Assembly (NCBI GenBank): GCA_932294295.1
Contig: OW028576.1
Coordinates: 23,319,227-23,383,226, forward strand
Reading direction: 5' to 3'
Length of the DNA stretch: 64,000 bases
From: Alitta virens
Lineage: Eukaryota > Annelida > Polychaeta > Phyllodocida > Nereididae
The notes beneath the pieces were generated by a model. It saw only the letters and a program-made list of their open reading frames with translations, searched no databases and had not been told where the DNA came from. The position numbers and the translations under genes are program-made. The stretch's first letter is position 1; every line of letters starts with the position of its first letter. Shown here in pieces: positions 48,701 through 60,000 of the stretch.

Positions 48701-51700
48701 AGCGAGTTATTTGTCTGAGAAGGCAGCTAGGTTGGCGGAGGCAAACAGTGGTGCTCCCGCAAACGTCCGCGCCTGGACTGTATCAATACAATCTATAGAT
48801 GTTAAGAATGTTGCAAATGAACTAATTAGAAAAAAACCGCATTGTTCTATCATGTATAGAAGTCAAGTAATTGCAAGTTGAAGTTTTGCACTGTCAAACA
48901 TCTTCAGGTGAGTTAAAGATCAACGTCTTTAAGTTAAAGAAAGTCAGGTGAGAAGGCCAAGCCAAAATTAGAGCTGTTTCTTAAATTAAGGCCAAGGAAT
49001 AGGCCAAGGAATAGGCCAAGGCAGGGAGGGGGGAGGGTTGTATATACTTTAAAAGGCTGTTGCTCCCCTAATATTAGTCCGATTTTCGTCAAATAAAGAC
49101 TGAATTGTTCAGGGAAATGTGTAAAATTTATATAATAGTTAAGGGGGAAAATTAATGGAGTATACTAGGCACAAACAAGAATATTCTTGTTAATAAAGTT
49201 AGTAATACCTCATAGAGTATAGATATGTAGATATGTAGATAGACAGATAGTTATAAGATCTTCACCTAATAATACGTCACTATCAATAATTCATTGAATC
49301 ATAATCAATAAAAATGAAAATAAAACAATGATAGAAACTATCTATAGATAGATATACTCTAGTTAGAGTAATCATTTTAGATATTTATTTCATTTTATAT
49401 AAATTATTAATATTTCGTTCTTGTTGTTGTTTCTGAAAATAATCCAACTGGAATTAAAATTTATATTGCATGTTCCATCCATGATCAAAACAAATTATAG
49501 ACAATCTCCCTCTTTAATATGCATAATAAACAGGAATCAGTTGCAATTCAGAATTTCAATTAAAGCTTGTTATCAATGATGAAAAAGCATGATTTACCCC
49601 ATTCTTTGTAACATTCAAAATGCTAATAGCAATTGACATAACGGTCATGGCAGATTGCTATTACATATATAGGTTAATTGACTTTTACAAAACCCAAGGA
49701 AAAGTCCTTCCCATTGGCCAGTTGGCAGAATGAGTAGAAATGATTTGCAATAAAGCTCATCCAAACATTGTATATATGATGGTCAAAACTATTTGATTGT
49801 GTACACTTTAAAAATGCCAAAAGAGAAAAGCATCAGTCCAGCACCCTTTGTACATCTTGCATCATGGCAGTATATAATAGATGAGGTGAGGAAAATTAAT
49901 GAGGTATACTGGACAAAAATGTAGATATTTAGTTTAGAGAGACAGATAGATTTATTTGCTTATTATATTATATAGTATATCACGCTTAATGTTTGGTCTA
50001 TTTTCGATCCGAAAACATGTATGGCTTTAGTATGAACTATACTACGATCCAGCCTTTATTTGACGAAAATCGGACTAATATTAAGGGAGCAGCAGCTTTT
50101 TAAAGTAGTGCTCAGCTTTCTGCATTAATACAGTCCGGGCGCGGACGCTTCAGGGAGCACCAGTGTTTGCCGCCTTCTCAGTCGAATATCTCGCTTTATA
50201 TTTGGTCTATTTACGATCCTAAAACATGTATGGAATCAGTATGAACTATACTATAATTCAGTTTTTTTTTACGAAAAGCGGACTAATATTAGGGGAGCAT
50301 GAGGCTTTTAAAGTATATACAACCCTTCTCCCTGCCAACGCTGAAGCTGGTAGCAGTCGGCGAGTTACTCCTACAACTCGAAGGGTTACTCCTGGAAGCC
50401 ATCGGGTTACTCCTACTACTCATCGAGTTACTCCTACTAGCCCTGAACAAGCCGTCGTGTTCACTACGCCTAAAATTAGTGACGAGAAACCCGTCCAAGT
50501 CGTCGAGTGACTCGACGGCCTCCAGGGGTGACTCGACAACTTCGAGGGGTAATCCGCCGAGTTGTAGGAGTAACTGTTTACTTTTGGACACCCGCGATTT
50601 TGCCACGGGAATTCAAAGCACACATTGAATTTCCGACTACCGGCGCCGGGTATCCCAGCTTGGCCCCGAGTCCCAGTACTGACTCGACGGGTATCGCCGG
50701 GTATCCACGGGTAGCCGTCGGGTTGGAGCCGAGAATCGCGTTGCGTAACCGTTACGTCATACTACGGCTTCACTACGGCAAAACCGGGTATGTGAGAGGG
50801 GGGCTTTAGAGTTCTGTTCTGGAAATGAAATTGTAACGCCTGTCCTCCTGCCTGTCAGACAAACATTTAAACATTTTTATGATGCATGTGTGCTATGTGG
50901 GATTTGCTTAGGGATGAGCTGCAGTGCAGCCTATGTTTCTGTTGAATTTCAGATTCTTCATGGTGAAGGCATCTCTAGAAATATCACACTGTCTGTAATG
51001 GCCTTATTCTGGATCATGGTGCTATTGCATTCATTGTTCATTATGCCACGTTTTAAAGTAGTGGCAAGTAGCAGTTCAAATTCTACGAAGTCCTATGAGT
51101 TTGTGAATGAAGCATACACTGTGAGTGTGACAAATGATGGGATTATGCCAGTATCTGGAAAATTCAACAACATGTTTCATATATCTAATGAAACATCTGA
51201 TGAACTGAAGGATTCTTCATACACAAACTCTGATTTTGGTAAATCCAATGACTTGACAGATGAATCTTCATGCGCAAAATCTGGATTAAGTGAAATTAAT
51301 TCAAAATATTTCATAGATGGAATGAAATCGTCTCCATGTCCAGACTCAGACCAAAAGGAAGATAAGAACTTAGCAAAAGAGAAAATACCAACACTCATCG
51401 AATGCATGAAAAGTTTGCCATATGTATTTTATTCTATTTGGTTTTCCTTTGTACGATTGGCTTACTTCACTTTCATTGGAACATACAATCCATGGGTTAC
51501 AGATATGTTTGACAATGACAATGATAAAGGTATTGACATTTTCTTACATTGTGTCTGTTACAAGCTTGACTGCGCTAGATCTACGCTAGATCTACGCTAA
51601 ATCTAGCGTAGATCTACGCCACAAGCATGAAATGGATTGCGCCTTACAACTTCAGTAAGCCCAAGCTATCTTTGGCTACTCAAAACCAGATCTAAAAGTA

Positions 51701-54700
51701 CATATTTATGAGATATTACATTAATTTCATACATTTGCCAATGTTTACACTTTTCTGGTGATAAATGTAAGCCGACTATTAGCTATAGAAGTGGACAGAA
51801 GCAGCTGGCTTCAGCATGTTTAGATCACAGTCAGGTATAGGTCGCTACAGCTGTCTAGATTCAACAATTTTTTATGAAACTAACTGTAGCTAGCCATAAT
51901 ATATTTCCATATCATAGTCAGACAATAATGACCTTGTTTGTTAAAATGTTGTTAATTTCAACTACCCATACCCATGCCATGGGTTACACCACAGCGGTAA
52001 CTCCCTCATAACCAACAATATCTATGATGTCATAGGAGTGGTATGGGACTGTTATAAAATTTATTAATTATGGTAATGTTACATGGTAATGCTATAGTGT
52101 ATAACTGTTTTGTTTCATAATTACCATTGCTTACTATTTTCAGTTAATCATCTTACAAACGTACTGGCCTATTGTCAGCTAAGCAGCATATTGATCAGTT
52201 TATTACCAGGGCCAATCACAGACTTTATGAGGAGAAAGCTGAAAGGTGGGCATATGATATTATATTCAATTTTACCAAAATCTGTATAGCTACCATTGTA
52301 TTTTAACTTGCTGTTATTTTGAATTTTACCTTCCTCATCACATTAATGGATCCCGATTGAACTTTACATAATGCTGTTGGTCCGTAGTGAGATCGTATAA
52401 TCGTCCTTGCAGTTCGCCGTACCACATGAAAGTAATCATAGAATTTAGAAAAAAATTCATTGGCGCACAGTGCAAGATTATAATTCAAATGGCGGTAACA
52501 TATGTGTACATGGTTCCTTACAGTAACAACAAGTCACTGCAGTGAGAAAACAAGACTACCTTTTATTTATTTTTTGGTGATTTTTACCAAGTAATATAAT
52601 ATTATAGGAAAAGAAGCATAATTCTGATTGGCGTTATTGTAATACGAAATGGAGATAGGGACCTCGTGTTTGGGTGCATCAATAGTTCCGTGTTGTGCTC
52701 AAACAGCATTATTTTTCTATAAGAGTAATAATGTTTTACATTTGTGGTCACTATAATAACTCGTAGTTTAAAATAAGACATGTATGCTTCTTAATCTTAG
52801 CTGCTAGGACTTATCAATAATTGCAACCGTATCTTCACCAAAATATCTCTGCTTTTGCATGCACACATAATTAGTGGTAATCACCTTCTCAAAAGCCCAA
52901 TCTGTTCTTTCAGTTTCAGGTCATGGTGGTGTAAAAGAAGGCATTGCGGCTGTGCCAAATTTATTTTTTTGCGCTACAATGGCAATTGGTCTTCACATTT
53001 GTGTCATTATTGACCAACTCAAAGCTGTTTATGTTTCTGCAATTGTGTCAGAAGTTACCAGAGCTTTCCTGTTTTCCACTGCGCTGTCATACATTGCACT
53101 AACGTAAGAATTGCAATATTGTCACCCACACATACCCAGGCCTCTTAATTCGTAATATGTCAATGTAAGCAATCTAGAAAAACAGTGTTTTTGCACAACA
53201 TTTCAACTGCAAAATAGGCCCATGTTTCACTCCTTGAGCTACTTCAGGCTATAAAGGTGGTGTTCACACTATCACGGATGAGACCTACGTATGATGACAG
53301 ATGAATTCATTTTTTTACTCATCCTTGCTCATATGTGATTCACTCGCCGAGTGTTTTACGTATACTCGCGCTAATCCGTAGAATGCTCCTGGTCGTGCTT
53401 AATCACTTACGACCATACATGGACAGGGCAAAATGTTTTAAACCTTTTTAAAACATTGGCAGACGTTCTACGAGTAAATTGTTTATATTAGTTACGTAAC
53501 TTGCCCGGAGTCCTTCGGCAGGCGATCCACGTACGTTCTACGTACGTTCTATGAACGTACGTGGCTATGTCTAGTCATACGTAGCCATACGTAGCCATAC
53601 GTAGCCATACGTAGCCATACGTAGCCATACGTAGCCATACGTAGCCATACGTAGTCATACGTAGTTATACTTAGCCACTGTCCATACATATATACTCACC
53701 ATTCACTCTCGTCCACTCATAGAACGCTCGTAAAACGCTCCGCAGACGTCCGTCGCATGTCCGTCATCTTCCGTGCCCACCCTTGCCCATCCTTGAACCA
53801 CTCACACGGGTGATATACGAGCCATCTACGAGTGATCTACGATCAATCTACAATCAATCTACGATCAATCTACGAGTGCCTAAGAGTGTCTCACGGATGC
53901 CTCAGAGATGCCTGATGACAGACGTTTGGCGATCGTTTGACGGACGTTTGGCGAGCGTTTTACTGATGTCCAGGGAGCGATCTTTGATTGCCCCATGTAC
54001 GTTCGTAGATAGAAGTTATACGTGACTAACAGAGCCACGAGTGAGCACGTATCGCCAATTTTTGATGTACGTGGTCATACTTTCCTATACGTGATAGTGT
54101 GAACGCCCCTTTAGAGAGTTATATTAATGAATCCTAGATAAAGAAGACTTGGTTAAGCCATGCTTAAAATTTTGCCAGAAACTCTCATAATGTAATGATA
54201 TGTTTCAATTAAATAAATTATAATTATTTGAAATTTTGATTATATTTAATTGATTGCCCTTAATGCCATCCTTTATGATAATGCTCAATCCACTACTTTT
54301 GTTTGGGCAAGCAGATTCCCTGGACAGCATTATGGAAAGTTGTATGGTATAAGTTTCTTCATTGCTGGTGTTGTCAGTCTCCTTCAATATGCTTTGTTTG
54401 TTTGGGCCGATTCTTCCAATTCATATTTTGGGGCAAGTATGAAAAAAATAACATGTTTTTTTTGTCATTCAATTAATTTTAGGCTACATTATTGCCAGAG
54501 CATACAATAAAAAGTGTTGGTCACCCTCTCCCCAAATTACATATAGTGGTGCAAATGTGATGTATACATCAATGCACCACATTGAAATAATCACAATAAT
54601 AAATAAATCACAGTAATAAATGAAATCTCAAAATAAACGGACTTTCCTAGTTTAGTCTGCATTTTGTTATTGGATATAATGCAAATACATTGAGGTCAAA

Positions 54701-56081
54701 AATAAACATTATGTCACTCCCACATAAAATAAATGACACAGTTCATCAAACAATTAAAATTAATTACAGAATCAGTTAATAAAAAGAAAAATGTATCTGA
54801 TATTTAGCAAGAATAGTTATTACGACGACTACTGTACTACATTATTACTGATGCTTAATGCATCTTTTGAAGGATTTCATTGACTGCAAATATTTTATGC
54901 TATCTGGTAAATTTGAGGTCCTCGAAATAATAATGAATTCTTGAAAGAGTTAACAAAAGATCATGGTAATCTAAATTTCCTGGATTGCCGAGTAAAATAA
55001 TAATTAACATCTTCAGTTTAATATATATCAGATTAAAAACGGGTGGTAATATATTGTGAACATATTTGTACACAAATACCACAATGAATTGTATTAATAT
55101 TATTGGCAAAGTGACATCTCGACGTATCGTAGACAGCTTGGTTGGATCTATACTCTGGTAGATTCAAAGCCAGTTTCAAAACTTTAGTTTGCAATATTAA
55201 AAAAGTGGTCTAATAGCTGCTGGAGATGCTGATCCCAATACACTATTATAATAGTTGTATAGTGGTAGCACAAAAATAAGACATTTTATCGTATATTATA
55301 ATTCCTAAGAATTTGGATGAGGACAGTCTGCAAAGTTCATAAACAAACATTTCTAAACCTGTATTGAATGGATATGTTATTTGAGTAAAACCTGAAATTA
55401 GTTTTCTTGCAATTCAAAGAGTGTTGATTAAACGCTTCGTCATAATTGTGATGTATGACTTAGTCTAATGATATGTTAAAATGTAAACTATCCAAGGTAG
55501 TCCAGGACAACCTATAAAGGGCGAAGATGAGGCACTCTGGTTTGGTCATGTTGTAGATGACGGTGCACTCGACCAATGTTATAATTGTTGACCAGAAGAT
55601 GAATGAATTGTTGCAGTAGATACCCATGCAGTTATCAATCAGGTTTTCTAGTAGCACCTATATATATCAAAGCGTTAAATGATCTAAAACATTAGCTGTT
55701 CCAGATAGGCCATGCACTCACATACAAAGATGAACTTTAAAATTATTGATCCCTGAATCCTTAACTTCCAATGGTACTCCATAGTTCCCCACAAACCTTG
55801 CTCAATTTGGATCACTTTCAGGAGTCACGCAAGGTGGCTTCAGTTCTAGTTTTGCATCCTGATTACAGAATGATTACAGATTATTATCACAACAAAATGA
55901 CTGAAATACTGAGTGGACCTAACTCTGTGGTTATGCTGTATCATTTATGAATGATTTTTAGAATATTTTCATTTTTATTTTTCAGATGAGTGTTGTCCTT
56001 TTGATTTTATCTATCGTGGCATATGTTCATCCTATTTACCTCGTGATCTGCAAAAACAGAAGCTCACAGAAAAATATTTGA
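42772..56081 (+). CDS. SLC43-family transporter (LAT3/LAT4/EEG1-like), 575 aa
   Basis: Exons are 42772-43041, 43954-44105, 45000-45049, 45716-45795, 46067-46159, 50953-51529, 52144-52245, 52914-53103, 54315-54432 and 55986-56081, totalling 1728 nt with consistent phases. SLC43 proteins are 12-TM major facilitator carriers at the plasma membrane; vertebrate members move neutral amino acids or purine bases. Supporting segments: GWASIVYVFKDDG in the TM1 region, an MFS motif-A-like GWFFDQFG after TM2, a long Ser/Asp-rich central loop in exon 6, SFVRLAYFTFIGTYNPW at TM7, and FPGQHYGKLYG before TM11. Length is near that of vertebrate SLC43A1/A2. Intron 9 uses a GC donor (GGG|GCAAGT). The exon 2-3 and 3-4 joins (donors GTGTGT and GTTGGT) are the least certain. 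The gene is unrelated to its receptor neighbours. Confidence 0.88.
43083..43340. repeat. Fragment of the AACTGGG-ended element
   Basis: GAGGGAAATAAGGAGAACTGGGTCA resembles the 29-bp end of the element at 18072-19294, and the downstream GGATTAGAAATAAACATT matches part of that element's interior inverted. The other terminus is not present, so this is a partial copy in intron 1 of the transporter gene. Confidence 0.55.
44189..44337. mobile_element. Palindromic MITE with TA duplication (second copy)
   Basis: This 149-bp foldback has ends CATGGCCAAATGTGCCACGTG and its near inverse, flanked by TA on both sides. It is the same family as 24169-24319. It lies in intron 2 of the transporter gene. Confidence 0.87.
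44403..44670 (+). mobile_element. Two tRNA-like SINE heads in tandem
   Basis: GACTCTTCGGTGTAATGGTC at 44403 and GATTCTTTGGTGTAATGGTC at 44574 start two units 171 bp apart. Each is followed by a box B-like GGTTCAATT. Each unit then has a similar tail (GGGCATTCTTCTCTCA versus GGGACACTCTCCTCTCA). Mismatched stems suggest SINE copies rather than tRNA genes. Confidence 0.6.
46412..47010. repeat. Diverged interspersed repeat copies in transporter intron
   Basis: Blocks at 46412-46510, 46741-46795 and 46907-47010 share TTCC-GAGCAGAACTCT, CTA-TGCACCTAC, AATATGTCTAAAA and GGGGTTTCATG. Inverted relatives lie at about 48120-48255 and just after 50805 (TTAGAGTTCTGTTCTGGAAA). The latter two are now separated by the 2.5-kb foldback element, so that element landed inside one such repeat. 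Confidence 0.6.
47212..47305. repeat. Inverted repeat, about 94 bp
   Basis: CAAAATAAACCTTTAAG with TTTGTATTTATTTGTATTTA is mirrored by AAATACAAACCTTAAAGGTT followed by CATTTTG, forming a long AT-rich hairpin in intron 5 of the transporter gene. Confidence 0.7.
48266..50805. mobile_element. 2.5-kb foldback element, TTA duplication
   Basis: The ends AGCCCCCCTCTCACATAGCC and its inverse are flanked by TTA on both sides. The terminal arms continue with GTAGTGAAGCCGTAGTATGA and are matched at the right. A second inner inverted pair (about 48590-48790 versus 50030-50310, marked by TTTAAAAGGCTGCTGCTCCC) nests inside. The interior also has CGGGTCACTCGG-type repeats. It has no transposase ORF. It occupies intron 5 of the transporter gene and shares ends and inner repeats with the element at 10712-11908. 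Confidence 0.85.
51575..51620. repeat. Short palindrome of GCTAGATCTAC units
   Basis: GCTAGATCTACGCTAGATCTACGCT is followed by AATCTAGCGTAGATCTACGC, giving an imperfect hairpin about 45 bases after the exon 6 donor of the transporter gene. It could affect splicing of that exon, but this is speculative. Confidence 0.6.
53255..54110. mobile_element. Foldback element with TTCACACTATCACG ends
   Basis: The ends AGGTGGTGTTCACACTATCA and TGATAGTGTGAACGCCCCT are inverted. Flanks TAA (left) and TTA (right) fit a TWA site but differ from each other. The interior has tandem TACGTAGCCA units and many ACGTACG palindromes. It lies in intron 8 of the transporter gene, about 200 bp before exon 9. Confidence 0.75.
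53568..53672. repeat. 10-bp tandem repeat (TACGTAGCCA)
   Basis: About nine or ten consecutive copies of TACGTAGCCA, with C-to-T changes near the ends, lie inside the foldback element at 53255-54110. There are no spacers of the kind found in CRISPR arrays. Confidence 0.95.
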
Positions 56082-56498
56082 CTATGAAATGGCATAACAC
56101 GGAACATTGACAATGAGTCACTTTTGTTTTCGTGCTGTTCCTTTGTGTCCCATGTTTTCTACATTACACACTGGGACCTCAGATTTAAGAAGGATCCATT
56201 CACCAGTGTCCAAATGAGACTGGCAAGATCTTAATTTGCATAAGATGTATATCTGCAAGGTACTAGCTCCAGTCGCCGAATTACAACAGCCTATATTTTA
56301 GATCAGCTTGTATTTTTTTTTGCAGAAATAATCATGGACTTCTCAGTTAATAGTATGGCATTCACTTGGTGAAGCTAATATATTCGAAAAATATTTTTTC
56401 TATGTACAATTTTGTATTAACTTTGGGTTACTTTACTTAAAATGTGAGATGAAATAGTTAGACCTTTAAGTAATCCAAAGCTTCAATAATATATCAGT

Positions 56499-56504
56499 AA
56501 TAAA
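56499..56504 (+). promoter_or_regulatory. Candidate poly(A) signal of the SLC43-like gene
   Basis: AATAAA lies about 418 bases after the transporter stop, in the 955-bp interval between this gene and the convergent receptor gene. Nothing else is seen in 56082-57035 apart from a C/T-rich tract near 56585-56605. Confidence 0.4.
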
Positions 56505-57021
56505 TCCATATATCCATCAACTGACTGTATACCACAAATGTTTTCTGTACTACGTTGTAGGATTTGGGGCGGGGAAAAATCATACCTCCTCCCCCCTCCT
56601 CCATTTGCCCAATATTTCATTACAATATGAAAGGTAAAATGACATCCCCACAGGTAAACTGACACATGTAAACTGGCATGCAGTAATAATAAGAAATACA
56701 CAAATAAAAATTATCAATACGGTTACATTTTGTATTTTTTATTTAGAAAAATAATTGTGCTATCATTAATTCGTTTATCAGTAAGCATTTTCTTATAATA
56801 GACGCTTGTATGTTAAAGCACAGTAAATATTACACATAATGTTTATGATAATGTACATAGTGAATAATAGTTCAGTCTTGCATGCTTAATTATTCGTGTG
56901 GCAAACGCATATATACAACGTAAATATTGCTTTTATTTCAATGGGTATAAGCCACTCTTATTTTCTTGTCATTGTCAATAGTGCAACATAGTGCTTATGA
57001 CTAAACACGTAAGGCTCAATC

Positions 57022-57027
57022 TTTATT
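57022..57027 (-). promoter_or_regulatory. Candidate poly(A) signal of the 396-aa receptor gene
   Basis: The minus strand reads AATAAA only 8 bases after the receptor stop codon at 57036-57038. If used, the 3' untranslated region would be very short. Other weaker A-rich sites occur further left. Confidence 0.35.
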
Positions 57028-57035
57028 AGTCAGAA

Positions 57036-60000
57036 CTAACTTCTTGGACTGTGGCCAGCTTGATCAAGCATCTCTTGGCTGAGTCCCAAGTATTCCATCT
57101 CAGTTCTGTCCTTGTCAACGTTTTCATATGCTTCCTGCTCCAAGTTGATTCTGCTCCATGTATCCAGACTTTCTGTGTCCTCATAGATATTTTCTGGACT
57201 TACTTGGTAGTCTAAGTGATTTGAACTGAGACTGAAAAATATAACATCAGATTTGACACCGTCATATTTTTTCATCATAGTGTTCTCTTCTTTTTTATTA
57301 CTTAGCTAGATTTTAAAATGTACGAGACAAAATTAATTCTCCACATATGGAAAAAGGCGGTTTCAAAATTAAGCCCAAAACAATGAATTTTCAAAGTAAA
57401 TGGATATTGTTTACAAAAAGTGAAGTGCAAGCCAATAAGAAAATAATAATAATAAATATCTTAGCAAGTTTTGTGCAATAAGGCTACATTTGTTTTGCAA
57501 GCTGAAAAATTTACCAACCTGGGAGACAGATATTCATCGAATGCACCAGCGTTTCCATTTGCGTGGCCATGGATATCATTTTCACTCCAGTTCATTTCAT
57601 GACTTCTAACAATGCAGAACAGAAGAAATATACTAGACTTGAAAATGACAAAGATATCCGCCAACTATCAGTGTTGAATTTTTTCCACAATTAATGATAT
57701 GCACTAAATCAAACCATTCATATATTGACATGATACAGGCCAGAGTCAGAGCCGCCAGACCTATATGAATGGTACATACAGAGACCAAGAAATAATTATG
57801 GCAAAAAGTAACTTATACCCATAATATTTAGGCACACTCAGGGAGATTATTGTATAAGCTCCAGATTTGTGATATTACCATAATCAGAAAGAGCAGTATT
57901 AAAGATTGGGTAACTTTGACTGCCCATGAAAACGTGATTTTGTCAAGTCTCACTCTTTACTTGATGTACTATATACCTTTTAGGTAACCTATATTTTTTT
58001 TCATAAATAAGATCTATGACCTATTGGCTTCCCAAAATAGAAAATCACGACCATTGATGCAGTCTATGCTGCTCCAGGGACAGTTATGTCAGGGCATGTG
58101 GTTTTCAATGACACAGCAGTTGCTTGAATACTTTGGTTTGGGAAACCAGGTGGTATACATGCCAGAAATTTGGAATGTTTGTATTTCATAGAGAATGTCT
58201 CACATATGTATATCAAAATTGTTTGTAGCTAATTTAAACTCTTTATGTATTTCTACGTAGAGCCAGTATTTCAGCCCTCTGAAGTTTAGTGTGGGGAATC
58301 TTTGGCCTTGGCCAAAATGACCTCAAGGTTCCCCAAATCAAATTGAAGCCTAGATTGCCGATAATGTAGAATATTAATATAGTCTTCATGAAGTATGTGA
58401 AGAGATTTGTTCATCAAAATAAACAGGGCTATATCATTGTGAAACATCAAATAATCTTGTTATTATGCATTCTTGCAGACTTTTCAATTGTGTAATTTGG
58501 TATTGTGTTACACCATCAATATTTATGGGTAAATAAATATGTGTACATTCTTGAGAAACTGGCAACAAATTTTGGGTGTATCATTGCAAAAGCTAAGGGT
58601 GGTCAAAGTTAGGCCAATGCGTCACCAGGGTGTTAGCTATCTTGTCAGCCATCAATTATACTAATCGCATGACAGCATTTATATGTTAAAGGGGGTTTCA
58701 CACTTAGCCGGATCAGAGGCCGGAGTGTCAAGGAGTATAGGTCCGGCAAACTCCGATATGCGTGTAGACCTCGTGTTTATTTCTGGCATTGTCCGTCATT
58801 GTCCGGGGTGCTCTGGGACCACCTTGGGACTCCGGGGGAAAAAAATTAAACATGTTTAATTTTTCATGCCGGAGTTCCCGGAGTAATTTAATCTGTGTAG
58901 ATCCGTGTAGATCCGTATAGACTCCCAATATACTCCGCCGGTCTCTGGGAATCTCCGTATTGACTCCGGCATATCTCCGGCTACATCCGGCGTCAACCGG
59001 GCATGAATATTTCACTGCCATTAAAGCCGGAGAGTACAAGGAGCAATACGGTTCCACACGAATGAACACGGTGTAAATACCGGTTATATCCTTGAAGGCA
59101 CCGTGTAAAATCCGGTTCACTCCCCACTATTTTGGGACAGCCGTGTTTCTTCCTTGTTGAGACCGTATTGACATCATGTACACATCGCCAAACATTTCTT
59201 TTTTGTTGACATTTAACAGCTCTTTGATCCCGGAACCCCCCGGAGTTAATAAAATGTTACTCCGGGACACTCCGGCGTCTGATCCGGCTAAGTGTGAAAC
59301 CCCCTTAAGTTTGTTTACTAGACTCCACATGGCCCGCCAGCTCAGTAGAGGCATTAACTTCTCTGGCAGCCATTCTTGTGTTCTGTATTTTATGAATATT
59401 AATACATGATCAGCTCTTTTACCTTGGAGGTGGAGGTAGTCCTTTGTTTTGAATTCTTGCTCCCTCCAGGTCCTCCTTGTTAGGAGGCATGCATTTGAAA
59501 GTATGCTTATATCTCAATATACTGAAATTTGAATATTAACATAATCAAGTTCTATATAATAAAGAATAATTGAAACTCATATTTAACATGTCTACTTCGA
59601 TTAAAAATATTTCCTCATGATAAGGTATAGTCAAAATATAACCTCGACAACGTGGTGCAATGGCAGCCAGTGAATGGCGATGTAGTTAAGTTACCAACTC
59701 AATCTGGTGCGCCAACTGGGAATCATGCACTTCTTTAATATAAATATTACTTTCAAAACTTGGAAACTATAAGCCTAAATATGGTATTGAACTTCATGTA
59801 TTTATAATGAGTTTTTTTATTGTCACTGGCAAATTTGAAGCTTTATTAGTTAAGGAACAATTTATATTTATGATATATGATATAGTGAATTATTATGTTT
59901 ATTCGTACCGATTAGTACAAATAACGATCATGCATTAGAGATTAAATGGAATTGTTAAGGTAAATATGCATACCGAAAGTTACGAAATACATAAAAATAT

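Noticed and set aside
53568..53672. CRISPR-like array
   Set aside because: The 10-bp units are contiguous with no spacers, and the DNA is animal nuclear DNA.
57036..57231. Classical ITIM motifs in the receptor tails
   Set aside because: No tyrosine has the full I/V/L/S-x-Y-x-x-I/V/L pattern; only partial motifs (YENV, YLGL, YCDV, YDKV) are present, so inhibitory signalling is not claimed.
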